DNA of 64,000 bases. It comes from Moritella viscosa. GTDB taxonomy: Bacteria; Pseudomonadota; Gammaproteobacteria; Enterobacterales; Moritellaceae. How positions within the stretch are numbered: position 1 is the first letter of the stretch; the number at the start of each line of letters is the position of its first letter. Location of the stretch: contig LN554852.1 of the NCBI GenBank assembly GCA_000953735.1, forward strand, positions 2,863,846 to 2,927,845, read 5' to 3'. Below the pieces are notes generated by a model. That model was not told where the DNA came from. It searched no databases and was given only the letters and a program-made list of their open reading frames with translations. A program made the translations under genes and the position numbers. This document shows positions 57,405-64,000 of the stretch, piece after piece.

Positions 57405-57686
57405 TTAACCGTATTGGCAAAGGTACGCTGTTTCTTGCGCTACTTTAACTTGAAACTTACTGTCGCTAGGTACATTAAACTGTTCACCAGAATTGAATGT
57501 TTGCCACTCAGATTGTCCAGGGAGTAACACAGTTAACGCGCCAGTAATCACAACCATCACTTCCGCTAAGGCTGTACCAAACTCATACTCACCGACAGCC
57601 ATCACGCCAACACTGGCTTCTTTATCCGCTTTTTTAAACCCAATAGAAGCAACTTGACCATCAAAGTACTGATTTATCTTAAACAT
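57405..57686 (-). CDS. ppnP: pyrimidine/purine nucleoside phosphorylase PpnP
   Basis: The 93-residue single-domain cupin matches the UPF0345/DUF1255 family (E. coli YaiE, now PpnP). It starts [18 protein letters not shown] and has [19 protein letters not shown] and [21 protein letters not shown]. It cleaves nucleosides with phosphate to give ribose-1-phosphate and a free base. Length is typical. It is a single gene. Confidence 0.95.
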   Translation of the reverse strand: MFKINQYFDGQVASIGFKKADKEASVGVMAVGEYEFGTALAEVMVVITGALTVLLPGQSEWQTFNSGEQFNVPSDSKFQVKVAQETAYLCQYG

Positions 57687-57806
57687 TTAAAATCCTTTTA
57701 TACGATTAACTAATCTTTTAGTGCTCAGAATAACCGAAAAAATGCCGAATTAACAGCACCCCCTATTGCTAAGGTAACGAGTACAAAGGTAAATACTTCA
57801 AATTGA

Positions 57807-59024
57807 TTAAAAATTATAATAACCAGTCAATTGGATCATGTTGTCATCGTTATAACTTTTATTCGCATAGTCATCATCATTGATATTAAACCACCAACCT
57901 TCAATGCCAATAGAAAGTGCTTTCGTGACATTCACTTTTGCCTGAACAAAACCATGCTGAGAACCAAAATCAAAATCATAATTATGGCCGATAAGTAACT
58001 CGCTATTATTTAAACCATTCAAAGTAACCCTTGCACCAGCAAATATGTCATTTTGAAAACTATTATCAAATGCTTTTTTACCATGCTGATCCCAACTATA
58101 TTCACTCAGTAAGTTAACGCCTATATTTTGAGTTTGTAGTAAGCTAAACTCCGCCCCCAATACCACTGCACGCGTCGATTCATCTTCAATAAGCTTATAT
58201 AGCACTTCACCTTTTAAAGTAACTCGGTTCAAATCTGCTTTAATATCTATTGATATCTGCTCAACTAAATTCACATACCAAATTGGGTTCCCCACAGCTG
58301 AGTTTCTCAATTCGGGAGTTCGTGTATGTCCACCGAAATAACTCACGCCCACATCAATGTTTTTAACACTTTTACTGTAGCGTAGTGCAACATCTGGATG
58401 ATATTCTTCGCCCCAACCCGCATATTCATAGCTATAATTGTTATCGAAACTAAACCGTGTTCCAGGTGTCGCTAATGCTGGTTCACGATAACCCACCAGC
58501 AACATAGCTTCCAGTAACGCACCTTTAAGATCGATACCCAACCTAAACATAGGTTGACCTAGCTTATCCTTTCCATTTGGCGATTCCAGATAATCAGTTT
58601 GATTCACAATATCAATTAAATGATGGTTTTCCATCACTCCCCAATGCACTTGATCAAAACCGATAGAAGCTTCCCACTTTTTAGTAACAAGCGCAGCTTT
58701 AAACTCTCTCAAATCAATATGCGTACGTCCATCATCACGTTCATCAATACGTACAAAGGGGTGTGCTGTATACACCATATTGTTTTTTTTAGATGACGCT
58801 TCTATATGCGGAGATAAAGCCGCTGATATTTGATGATAAACAGGATAAGGATAACTATCATTCACCGGATACGTCGCTTGTGCAGGACGATCTAGAAAAA
58901 TACGTTGTTCTAAGCTCGCACTACCCTTTATTTTTATTTCAGCATTCACATTTGTCATAACGCTCGACGTTACGAGGCCGAAGGTGATTAAACCACAGCA
59001 TTTTATTAATGATTTCAATTTCAT
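57807..59024 (-). CDS. outer-membrane beta-barrel protein of unknown role
   Basis: The 405-residue protein has a signal peptide (to about residue 28, VMTNVNA). Alternating hydrophobic strands follow, and it ends in QLTGYYNF, with the terminal Phe that marks BAM-assembled barrels. Segments such as FKAALVTKKWEASIGFDQVHWG and VALRYSKSVKNIDVGVSYFGGHT fit barrel strands. It may be a porin-like channel or an exported-substrate barrel; the family was not recognised. There is no obvious operon partner. Confidence 0.75.
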   Translation of the reverse strand: MKLKSLIKCCGLITFGLVTSSVMTNVNAEIKIKGSASLEQRIFLDRPAQATYPVNDSYPYPVYHQISAALSPHIEASSKKNNMVYTAHPFVRIDERDDGRTHIDLREFKAALVTKKWEASIGFDQVHWGVMENHHLIDIVNQTDYLESPNGKDKLGQPMFRLGIDLKGALLEAMLLVGYREPALATPGTRFSFDNNYSYEYAGWGEEYHPDVALRYSKSVKNIDVGVSYFGGHTRTPELRNSAVGNPIWYVNLVEQISIDIKADLNRVTLKGEVLYKLIEDESTRAVVLGAEFSLLQTQNIGVNLLSEYSWDQHGKKAFDNSFQNDIFAGARVTLNGLNNSELLIGHNYDFDFGSQHGFVQAKVNVTKALSIGIEGWWFNINDDDYANKSYNDDNMIQLTGYYNF

Positions 59025-59303
59025 TCCCCATCCAAGAAACCAGTAACTAGGACGAAGTAATAAACAACGGTCCTTGTTGTCTCATTAGTATGTCTTTGTA
59101 TGTTGATACGAAGCAATTTTTTTAGCCAAAATCATACCGAACAAGTCTCAAGTGCTAGCGCCAAGTAATGAAAATGCATTAGACCCACGCCAATCAAGTA
59201 TTAAATTAACTCGTAACTCACAATGCTGGTATAATTAATGCTTAATTATATTTATTCACATGTTCAATAAATAACGACATAAAAATGACAATAAGGAAAA
59301 CAC

Positions 59304-60263
59304 ATGCGTTTTAAGTTATGCAGCATTATTTTACTGACTTTAAGCCAAATTAACGCGAGTTTTGCAAGTGGCTGGTTATTTGGTATGCATAATGATGAGA
59401 TCTCAAAAGAAGATGGTAATTATACTAATGCAGTTTTCATCAATTATACTACTGAGGAACCCGCATTAAATAACCGTTTTTGGCAAGCGTTAACGCTTTT
59501 TGATCCAAACCCACTAAAATACGCAGTTAATTACCAATTTGGCCAACAAATGTGGACTCCTAGCGATATAACAGCCACAACACCACAACCAGATGAACGC
59601 CCATACGCAGGGCTATTATTTGGTGAAGCAAGCGTACTCGGTTATAGCGCCGTCAGCTCTTACCGACTGTCATTATTACTTGGTACAGTCGGCGAACAAT
59701 CAAAAGCAGGCGATACGCAAACAAAAGTCCATGAATTGGTTGGAGCCGCTACACCTCAAGGTTGGAAGTATCAAATTGAAGATCAAGTTGTCTACCAAGT
59801 GACAGCAGAAGCTGATCTACTTATCGGCCGTCCATTGATGCTCATTGGTGAATCGGATCTGTCAGTGTATCAACGCTTAGCCGTAGGTAATTTTCAAAGT
59901 GAAGTGGCATTTGGTTCGACAGTACGCTGGGGACCAGATTTAGGGGTTAACTATAATAACCTAAGCCTACACCCTCAGCGGCTACAAGGCATGTTACTGG
60001 CACCAAACAGCTCAGGTATTATGCTTTATGCAACAGCTGAGGTTCGTTATCGTTTCAACGATATTACGATTGAAGGTGATACACCAGATGACGTTCCGGA
60101 CATTACGTTAAATAACGTACAAGCAACAGTTGCTGCGGGTTTACTTGCCTATTACCATAATATCGGTATGAAATTTAGTGTCGTCGCAATGAGCCCTGAC
60201 TATGAAGAGGATACACATAAAGAATACATAGTAGGTAGCTTGGGATTATTCTGGCAGTTTTAA
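59304..60263 (+). CDS. lpxR: LpxR-like lipid A 3'-O-deacylase
   Basis: The 319-residue protein has a signal peptide ending ASFA. Counting from the predicted cleavage gives Asn9 and Asp10 in GMHNDEISK, the same numbers as the catalytic residues of Salmonella LpxR. PDERPYAGLLFGEASVLG and VHELVGAATPQGWKYQI (with the His) are other family marks. It ends in Phe, as a 12-strand outer-membrane barrel should. It removes the 3'-acyloxyacyl chain from lipid A in a Ca2+-dependent reaction. It has its own AAGGA site and no operon partner. Confidence 0.9.
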   Translation: MRFKLCSIILLTLSQINASFASGWLFGMHNDEISKEDGNYTNAVFINYTTEEPALNNRFWQALTLFDPNPLKYAVNYQFGQQMWTPSDITATTPQPDERPYAGLLFGEASVLGYSAVSSYRLSLLLGTVGEQSKAGDTQTKVHELVGAATPQGWKYQIEDQVVYQVTAEADLLIGRPLMLIGESDLSVYQRLAVGNFQSEVAFGSTVRWGPDLGVNYNNLSLHPQRLQGMLLAPNSSGIMLYATAEVRYRFNDITIEGDTPDDVPDITLNNVQATVAAGLLAYYHNIGMKFSVVAMSPDYEEDTHKEYIVGSLGLFWQF

Positions 60264-60389
60264 TAGAATTCCCTCACAAAATGGTCGAAATATGCCCGTT
60301 TCTTAAAATAACTAAAAGTAGTTATCTGTTACAAATTTGCCGTGTTAGTATTCCCGCAAATTAGTCACTTTTCTGCTTTAAGATACGTT

Positions 60390-61433
60390 ATGCATGATTC
60401 TTCATTAACATATACACGCCGCCCTAAAGGCACACTTGCCATGTGTAGCCTGTATGCCTTTACTGGCGCAGCCATCACTGCGTCGGTAATATTCTCACTG
60501 CTACTCTTTTTATCTATCCATGATAAATTACTCATGCAGATTTTATTCGGCAGTTTGGCCGTCATTTTCGAACTCGGTAAATTTTTTGCTTGGTATGAAT
60601 TTGGTGAGCGTATTGCACGAAAAGCATTTCATGCCGCATTTATCGCACTTGGATTCTATTGTATCCTTGCCATTATTTCGATAGGTGGCAGTATTGGCGG
60701 GATTAACAGTGCAACCAATGTGGCACAACAGTATGTTGATCAACGCGATAACAGGGTAAATGCAATTACTCTGCAAATATCCGCGATCGACGATGAAATT
60801 GCACTTAATAATAAAGCCGCAGATAAATACCTAGAGCTACAAATGATTTCCCTTGGTGTGACTCGAATCCAAAAAGAAAATCAAACTCTACGGGAAAAAC
60901 AAACACAACTTAGAATTGAACGTGATAGCGTTCCTGTTTCTGAAAAAGGTTCGGTTATCAGTTTGATCGCAAGCCTTGCGAAAATTCTGAATACAACAAC
61001 AGAAGATGCACAATCATGGTTAGTCATATTTTTATCGGTATTACTTGATATCTTTGCTGCTTTCTTCGTTGGTTTAATCGGTGAAGAACTGCGTTTCCGC
61101 CATTCAATTAGCCGTAAAAAAGAACAAGAAAAAGCGGATAAAGCTGAGCATTTACGTCTTTTAGCAACACAGAGCTATATTGAAATTGAAGCGCCAGCTC
61201 AATTAGAAGATCAATCCTTATTAATTGAAAAGCAAATGTCAGTAAGGTCTTCTGCAATTTTACAAGCCGCGCAAGAACAAGATTTAAAATGTTCAAAAAA
61301 ACACATCGCGGAAAAACTTAAGTTAAGTATAGAAGAAGTCGAACACGCTTTCGAAGAGTTTCTATCGTTTGGTATTGTTGATAGAAAACGGAATAACCAT
61401 TTACGCTGGATAAGACAAGCTGACGTAGCTTAA
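60390..61433 (+). CDS. membrane protein with coiled coil and C-terminal helical domain, unknown function
   Basis: The 347-residue protein has four hydrophobic helices in its first ~110 residues. A charged helical, probably coiled-coil region (~110-200, AITLQISAIDDEIALNNKAA) follows. Another membrane segment spans ~225-250 (LVIFLSVLLDIFAAFFVGLI), and a cytoplasmic C-terminal part ends in a winged-helix-like segment (KKHIAEKLKLSIEEVEHAFE; FGIVDRKRNNHLRWI). The layout suggests membrane sensing coupled to DNA or protein binding, but this is inference. The family is not recognised. A strong terminator follows, so it is monocistronic. Confidence 0.75.
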   Translation: MHDSSLTYTRRPKGTLAMCSLYAFTGAAITASVIFSLLLFLSIHDKLLMQILFGSLAVIFELGKFFAWYEFGERIARKAFHAAFIALGFYCILAIISIGGSIGGINSATNVAQQYVDQRDNRVNAITLQISAIDDEIALNNKAADKYLELQMISLGVTRIQKENQTLREKQTQLRIERDSVPVSEKGSVISLIASLAKILNTTTEDAQSWLVIFLSVLLDIFAAFFVGLIGEELRFRHSISRKKEQEKADKAEHLRLLATQSYIEIEAPAQLEDQSLLIEKQMSVRSSAILQAAQEQDLKCSKKHIAEKLKLSIEEVEHAFEEFLSFGIVDRKRNNHLRWIRQADVA

Positions 61434-61453
61434 TACTCTTTATGAATATAGAT

Positions 61454-61492
61454 AAAACCAGCACTGTGGTCCCCTACTATTGTGTTGGTTTT
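61454..61492 (+). terminator. hairpin terminator after the coiled-coil membrane protein gene
   Basis: AAAACCAGCAC pairs with GTGTTGGTTTT (one G-U pair) across a 17-base loop, about 20 bases after the stop. A/T-rich sequence follows. Confidence 0.75.
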
Positions 61493-61654
61493 AATTTATA
61501 ACCTCACTAATCTTCCTACTACATTTCTCTCTATTTCTAATAAAACAAAAAGATATAACACAGTGTCATGTAAGCCAATTTAATATCCATCGATACGACA
61601 TACTATGTGGTTATACATACTCATTATTTGATAGAGAAGAGAAGAGAAAATAAA

Positions 61655-62323
61655 ATGAAATATTATATATTACTGCTAATGACCATGTTTCTCAGCACCA
61701 CAAGCGTTTTAGCCTCTGAATGGGAATTAGAAAAGTATGACGAAGAAAATGACATTAAAGTTTATACCCGATTAAAACCAAACAGTAATAGTGATTTTAA
61801 AGAATTTAAAGCAACCACCCATATTAAATCTCAAATTACACCGTTTATCGCGTTGCTCAACAATGCTGATTTAGCGTGTGAATGGATGTATAACTGTATT
61901 GAATTCAAATTTATTGATGAAGCATCCGCAATTAAAAAAACGTCTTATAGCATCAATAATGCACCTTGGCCTGTTACAGACCGCGACTTTGTTATTGATA
62001 GTGAAACACAACAAGATAAAGACAACTATGCAGTCACTATTACCCTGTCATCCGCTTTTGATAAAGTAGCAAATGATGATAACTATGTACGTGTTAAAGA
62101 CCTCCAAGGTAAATGGCAATTTATACCGCTAGATAACGGTATTGTCGAAGTTACTTACCAATTATTCCTAGCCCCAGCCGGAAGTGTACCAAGCATGATC
62201 GCCACGACAACTGTCGTCGACACACCATATTATACCCTTCTCAATCTACGTAAAATTATTACTAAACCTGAGCTACAATCACAACAACTCGATCACATTA
62301 GCGAACCGCCAGCGAATGAATAA
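61655..62323 (+). CDS. exported START-domain protein
   Basis: The 222-residue protein has a signal peptide (MKYYILLLMTMFLSTTSVLA). A START/Bet-v1-like lipid-binding fold follows, with WELEKYDEENDIKVYTRLKP, then SYSINNAPWPVTDRDFVIDS and WQFIPLDNGIVEVTYQLFLAPAG. START proteins bind hydrophobic ligands in a deep pocket. ATG 61655 fits the signal peptide; an upstream ATG at 61607 would add a charged extension. It is 120 bases before the sortase-system regulator genes. Confidence 0.88.
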   Translation: MKYYILLLMTMFLSTTSVLASEWELEKYDEENDIKVYTRLKPNSNSDFKEFKATTHIKSQITPFIALLNNADLACEWMYNCIEFKFIDEASAIKKTSYSINNAPWPVTDRDFVIDSETQQDKDNYAVTITLSSAFDKVANDDNYVRVKDLQGKWQFIPLDNGIVEVTYQLFLAPAGSVPSMIATTTVVDTPYYTLLNLRKIITKPELQSQQLDHISEPPANE

Positions 62324-62442
62324 AACATAACAAGGATGATAATACCGACAAGCTTGCTAAAAGCTGTATTAATATTTTCATCCTTGATAACATAGGATTA
62401 TATAAAAGTGCCTCCCTGTTATCGATTTATGAGTTAGTCCGA

Positions 62443-63147
62443 ATGATAAAACAACAATTACATATTGCCCTCGTTGAAGATGAAATCAATATCGCAGAAA
62501 ATTATCGCGATGCATTACAACGCATTGGCTATCGGGTTTCACTTTTTCATAACCGCCAAGACACACTCGCAGCTTTTACCCTTGCGTTACCTGATATGGC
62601 GATTATTGATGTAGGTTTACAAGATGAATACGAAGGCGGTTTTGACCTCTGTCGTACATTACGACAATTATCAGAGACACTTCCAATTATCTTTTTAACC
62701 GCGCGTAGCAGCGAGTTAGATGAGATCTCAGCATTACGCCTTGGAGCTGATGATTATTTAACAAAAGACGTCAGTATTCATCAAGTATTGGCGCGCGTTT
62801 CGGCGTTATTTCGTCGTATTCAAGCACTAAAAAAGCCACAATCCGCAGATGAACAAGTACTCAGTAGAGGTTCATTGCGCATTAACATTGAACGTATTGA
62901 AACTTACTGGCAAGATCAGCCTGTGATACTCACTTTAACCGAATTTTGGATTGTGCACACACTTGCTAAGCACCCAGGTCAAGTTAAAAACCGAGACCAG
63001 CTCATGGATGCTGCACATGTGGTATTAGATAATAATACGATCACAACGCACATCAAACGAATACGTAAGAAATTTAGCCACATTGATAGCGAATTCAACG
63101 CCATAAAAACAGCTTACGGCATGGGTTATCGCTGGGTCATAGAGTGA
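62443..63147 (+). CDS. pdsR: response regulator PdsR of the dedicated sortase system
   Basis: The 234-residue OmpR-type regulator has a receiver domain (LVEDEINIAENYRDAL; phospho-Asp56 in MAIIDVGLQDEYEGGFDLC) and a C-terminal winged helix (LTLTEFWIVHTLAKHPGQVK, then TTHIKRIRKKF). The DEYEGGFDLCR insertion and overall sequence match PdsR, the regulator of the proteobacterial dedicated sortase system. The next gene, a PdsS-like kinase, overlaps its stop codon (GTGA). Confidence 0.87.
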   Translation: MIKQQLHIALVEDEINIAENYRDALQRIGYRVSLFHNRQDTLAAFTLALPDMAIIDVGLQDEYEGGFDLCRTLRQLSETLPIIFLTARSSELDEISALRLGADDYLTKDVSIHQVLARVSALFRRIQALKKPQSADEQVLSRGSLRINIERIETYWQDQPVILTLTEFWIVHTLAKHPGQVKNRDQLMDAAHVVLDNNTITTHIKRIRKKFSHIDSEFNAIKTAYGMGYRWVIE

Positions 63148-64000
63148 AAATTCACTTTAGTCTAAAAACCCAACTACTACTTGTGGCCAGCTTAATGCTA
63201 TTACTACCATGGGCGGGCTGCCAAAGTGTGAGCGTTTTAGAAACAAGTTTACGTCAAAGTCATAGTCAGTTACTTGATGTGCAAATGACCACTGCTGCAC
63301 AGCAAATAGAACGTAAGCTTAATCAATCACAATATCCCAGCCTTAATACCAACCAAGGCAACTATTACGCCCCGCTCACTGACAGTAAAATGTTATTAGA
63401 TGGGTTTGATGGTGAAGAAAGTGATTGGGAAAATATAACCACACCTTGGTTTCAACTTAATACCTATGATTACGTGGCTGGGCTATCAACAGAGGCTAAA
63501 CCATCCACAGCAGTTAAATTTAAATTAGCTGCAAATGATAAATTACTCTACATCTTAATTCAGACCTCTGCTCTAACACCGCATTATTTTAACCCTATGC
63601 AACCAAAAAAGATCGCAGATCAGCTCAATATTCGCAGTATCAATAATACCGGGCTTATTTCACGTTGGCAGATCAATCCGCAAGGCTCAGGCAGGGTAGA
63701 AATGCATAACATGAGCCAAACAATTAAAACAAGTCGAGATGCGGGTACCTGGTTATGGCGAGATGGTCATTATAATATTGAAATCGCAATACCTATTAAC
63801 TTAGCAAGCAATGCGATTGGGTTTGATCTCGTGCTTAATAACAAACAAAAAAATCAACACTTTAAATCGAAGCCAGCGACAACGTACGAGCGTAGCTTGG
63901 TTCGTGAAAAATCGGATTTAAATCAGCAACTCGCAAACTATATACAACCGGGTCTCAGTTTATATCTACTTAATAGTCAGTATTGGTTGGTTGGGCAAGT
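63144..64000 (+). CDS. pdsS: sensor histidine kinase PdsS of the sortase system (cut by window edge)
   Basis: Translation from GTG 63144, overlapping the regulator stop by four bases, gives MKIHFSLKTQLLLVASLMLLLPWAGC as an N-terminal membrane segment. A large periplasmic region follows (with DSKMLLDGFDGEESDWENI and YNIEIAIPINLASNAIGFDL). The open frame runs off the end of the window after 285 codons. Gene order and the LLPWAGCQ start match PdsS. The kinase core, sortase and target genes should lie to the right. Confidence 0.85.
   Translation, partial: MKIHFSLKTQLLLVASLMLLLPWAGCQSVSVLETSLRQSHSQLLDVQMTTAAQQIERKLNQSQYPSLNTNQGNYYAPLTDSKMLLDGFDGEESDWENITTPWFQLNTYDYVAGLSTEAKPSTAVKFKLAANDKLLYILIQTSALTPHYFNPMQPKKIADQLNIRSINNTGLISRWQINPQGSGRVEMHNMSQTIKTSRDAGTWLWRDGHYNIEIAIPINLASNAIGFDLVLNNKQKNQHFKSKPATTYERSLVREKSDLNQQLANYIQPGLSLYLLNSQYWLVGQ

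Noticed and set aside
62331-62386. CAAGGATGA...TCATCCTTG inverted repeat between the START gene and pdsR
   Set aside because: Nine-base stem with a 38-base loop and no T run; could be chance, so not called a terminator.
1-64000. tRNA, rRNA, CRISPR arrays, insertion sequences, prophage and toxin-antitoxin pairs
   Set aside because: Looked for across the window; no cloverleaf, spaced repeat array, transposase or integrase motif was recognised.

Overview
The window is chromosomal DNA from an AT-rich marine gammaproteobacterium of the Alteromonadales/Vibrionales kind. The best guess is a Moritella-, Psychromonas- or Shewanella-like genus. That guess is inferred from gene content: the fadR/nhaB/dsbB block, the yeaG-yeaH-spoVR operon, a dedicated sortase two-component system at the right edge, and many outer-membrane and AraC-type genes. 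No rRNA, tRNA, CRISPR array, insertion sequence or phage gene was seen. Most of the sequence is ordinary core and accessory chromosome, but several genes are visibly broken.

Layout. (1) 0.1-1.2 kb: the tail of a plus-strand gene, a type IV pilin-like protein and an acetyltransferase. (2) 1.3-9.0 kb: a hydroxamate-siderophore uptake operon on the minus strand, in the order TonB-dependent receptor, FhuF-like reductase, FhuC, FhuD, FhuB. It is headed by a Fur box, with a Rob-like AraC regulator behind it. (3) 9.1-11.9 kb: a small unknown gene, two gene remnants fused head to head (AraC regulator and methyltransferase), then an AraC regulator and a LysE-type exporter. (4) 12.0-15.7 kb: a probable lysine-degradation operon (DUF1338 2-oxoadipate dioxygenase, lysine-6-dehydrogenase-like enzyme, ALDH7-type semialdehyde dehydrogenase), followed by an RluA-type pseudouridine synthase. 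(5) 17.6-20.4 kb: a sodium:solute symporter with a 39-residue partner, and a MYG1-family protein. (6) 20.6-22.7 kb: a decayed Nudix gene, DUF1330, two GNATs and a VOC protein, with attC-like boundaries that suggest relics of integron cassettes. (7) 23.3-33.7 kb: scattered single genes, including a TauD-like dioxygenase, an Asp/Glu racemase, a 26-residue Cys/Gly-rich peptide, a 53-residue lipoprotein, a Crp/Fnr-FetB pair, a uracil permease, a dodecin and hydrolases. (8) 34.0-38.0 kb: a hybrid sensor kinase, a SulA-like SOS protein with a LexA box, and a diguanylate cyclase whose receiver has lost its phospho-acceptor. (9) 38.1-44.4 kb: hrpA, glpT and a CBS-domain protein. (10) 44.7-48.5 kb: leuC, leuD and a LeuA-like synthase frameshifted by a perfect 38-bp tandem duplication. 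(11) 48.9-53.6 kb: the prkA-yeaH-spoVR stress operon. (12) 53.7-57.7 kb: fadR, nhaB, dsbB, a DUF1244 gene and ppnP. (13) 57.8-64.0 kb: an outer-membrane barrel, LpxR, an unknown coiled-coil membrane protein, a START-domain protein, and PdsR/PdsS.

How the genes work together. The receptor, FhuBCD and FhuF make a complete import-and-reduction route for ferric hydroxamates, except for the TonB/ExbBD energizer. The 12-15.7 kb operon would carry lysine to 2-hydroxyglutarate if an aminotransferase is supplied from elsewhere. PdsR/PdsS would control a sortase and its target, which should lie just beyond base 64000. The most telling signals are the precise 38-bp duplication in the LeuA-like gene, the cluster of gene remnants, and the small ORFs that are easily missed (39, 26 and 53 residues). 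No single locus can be shown from sequence alone to be a wholly new system.
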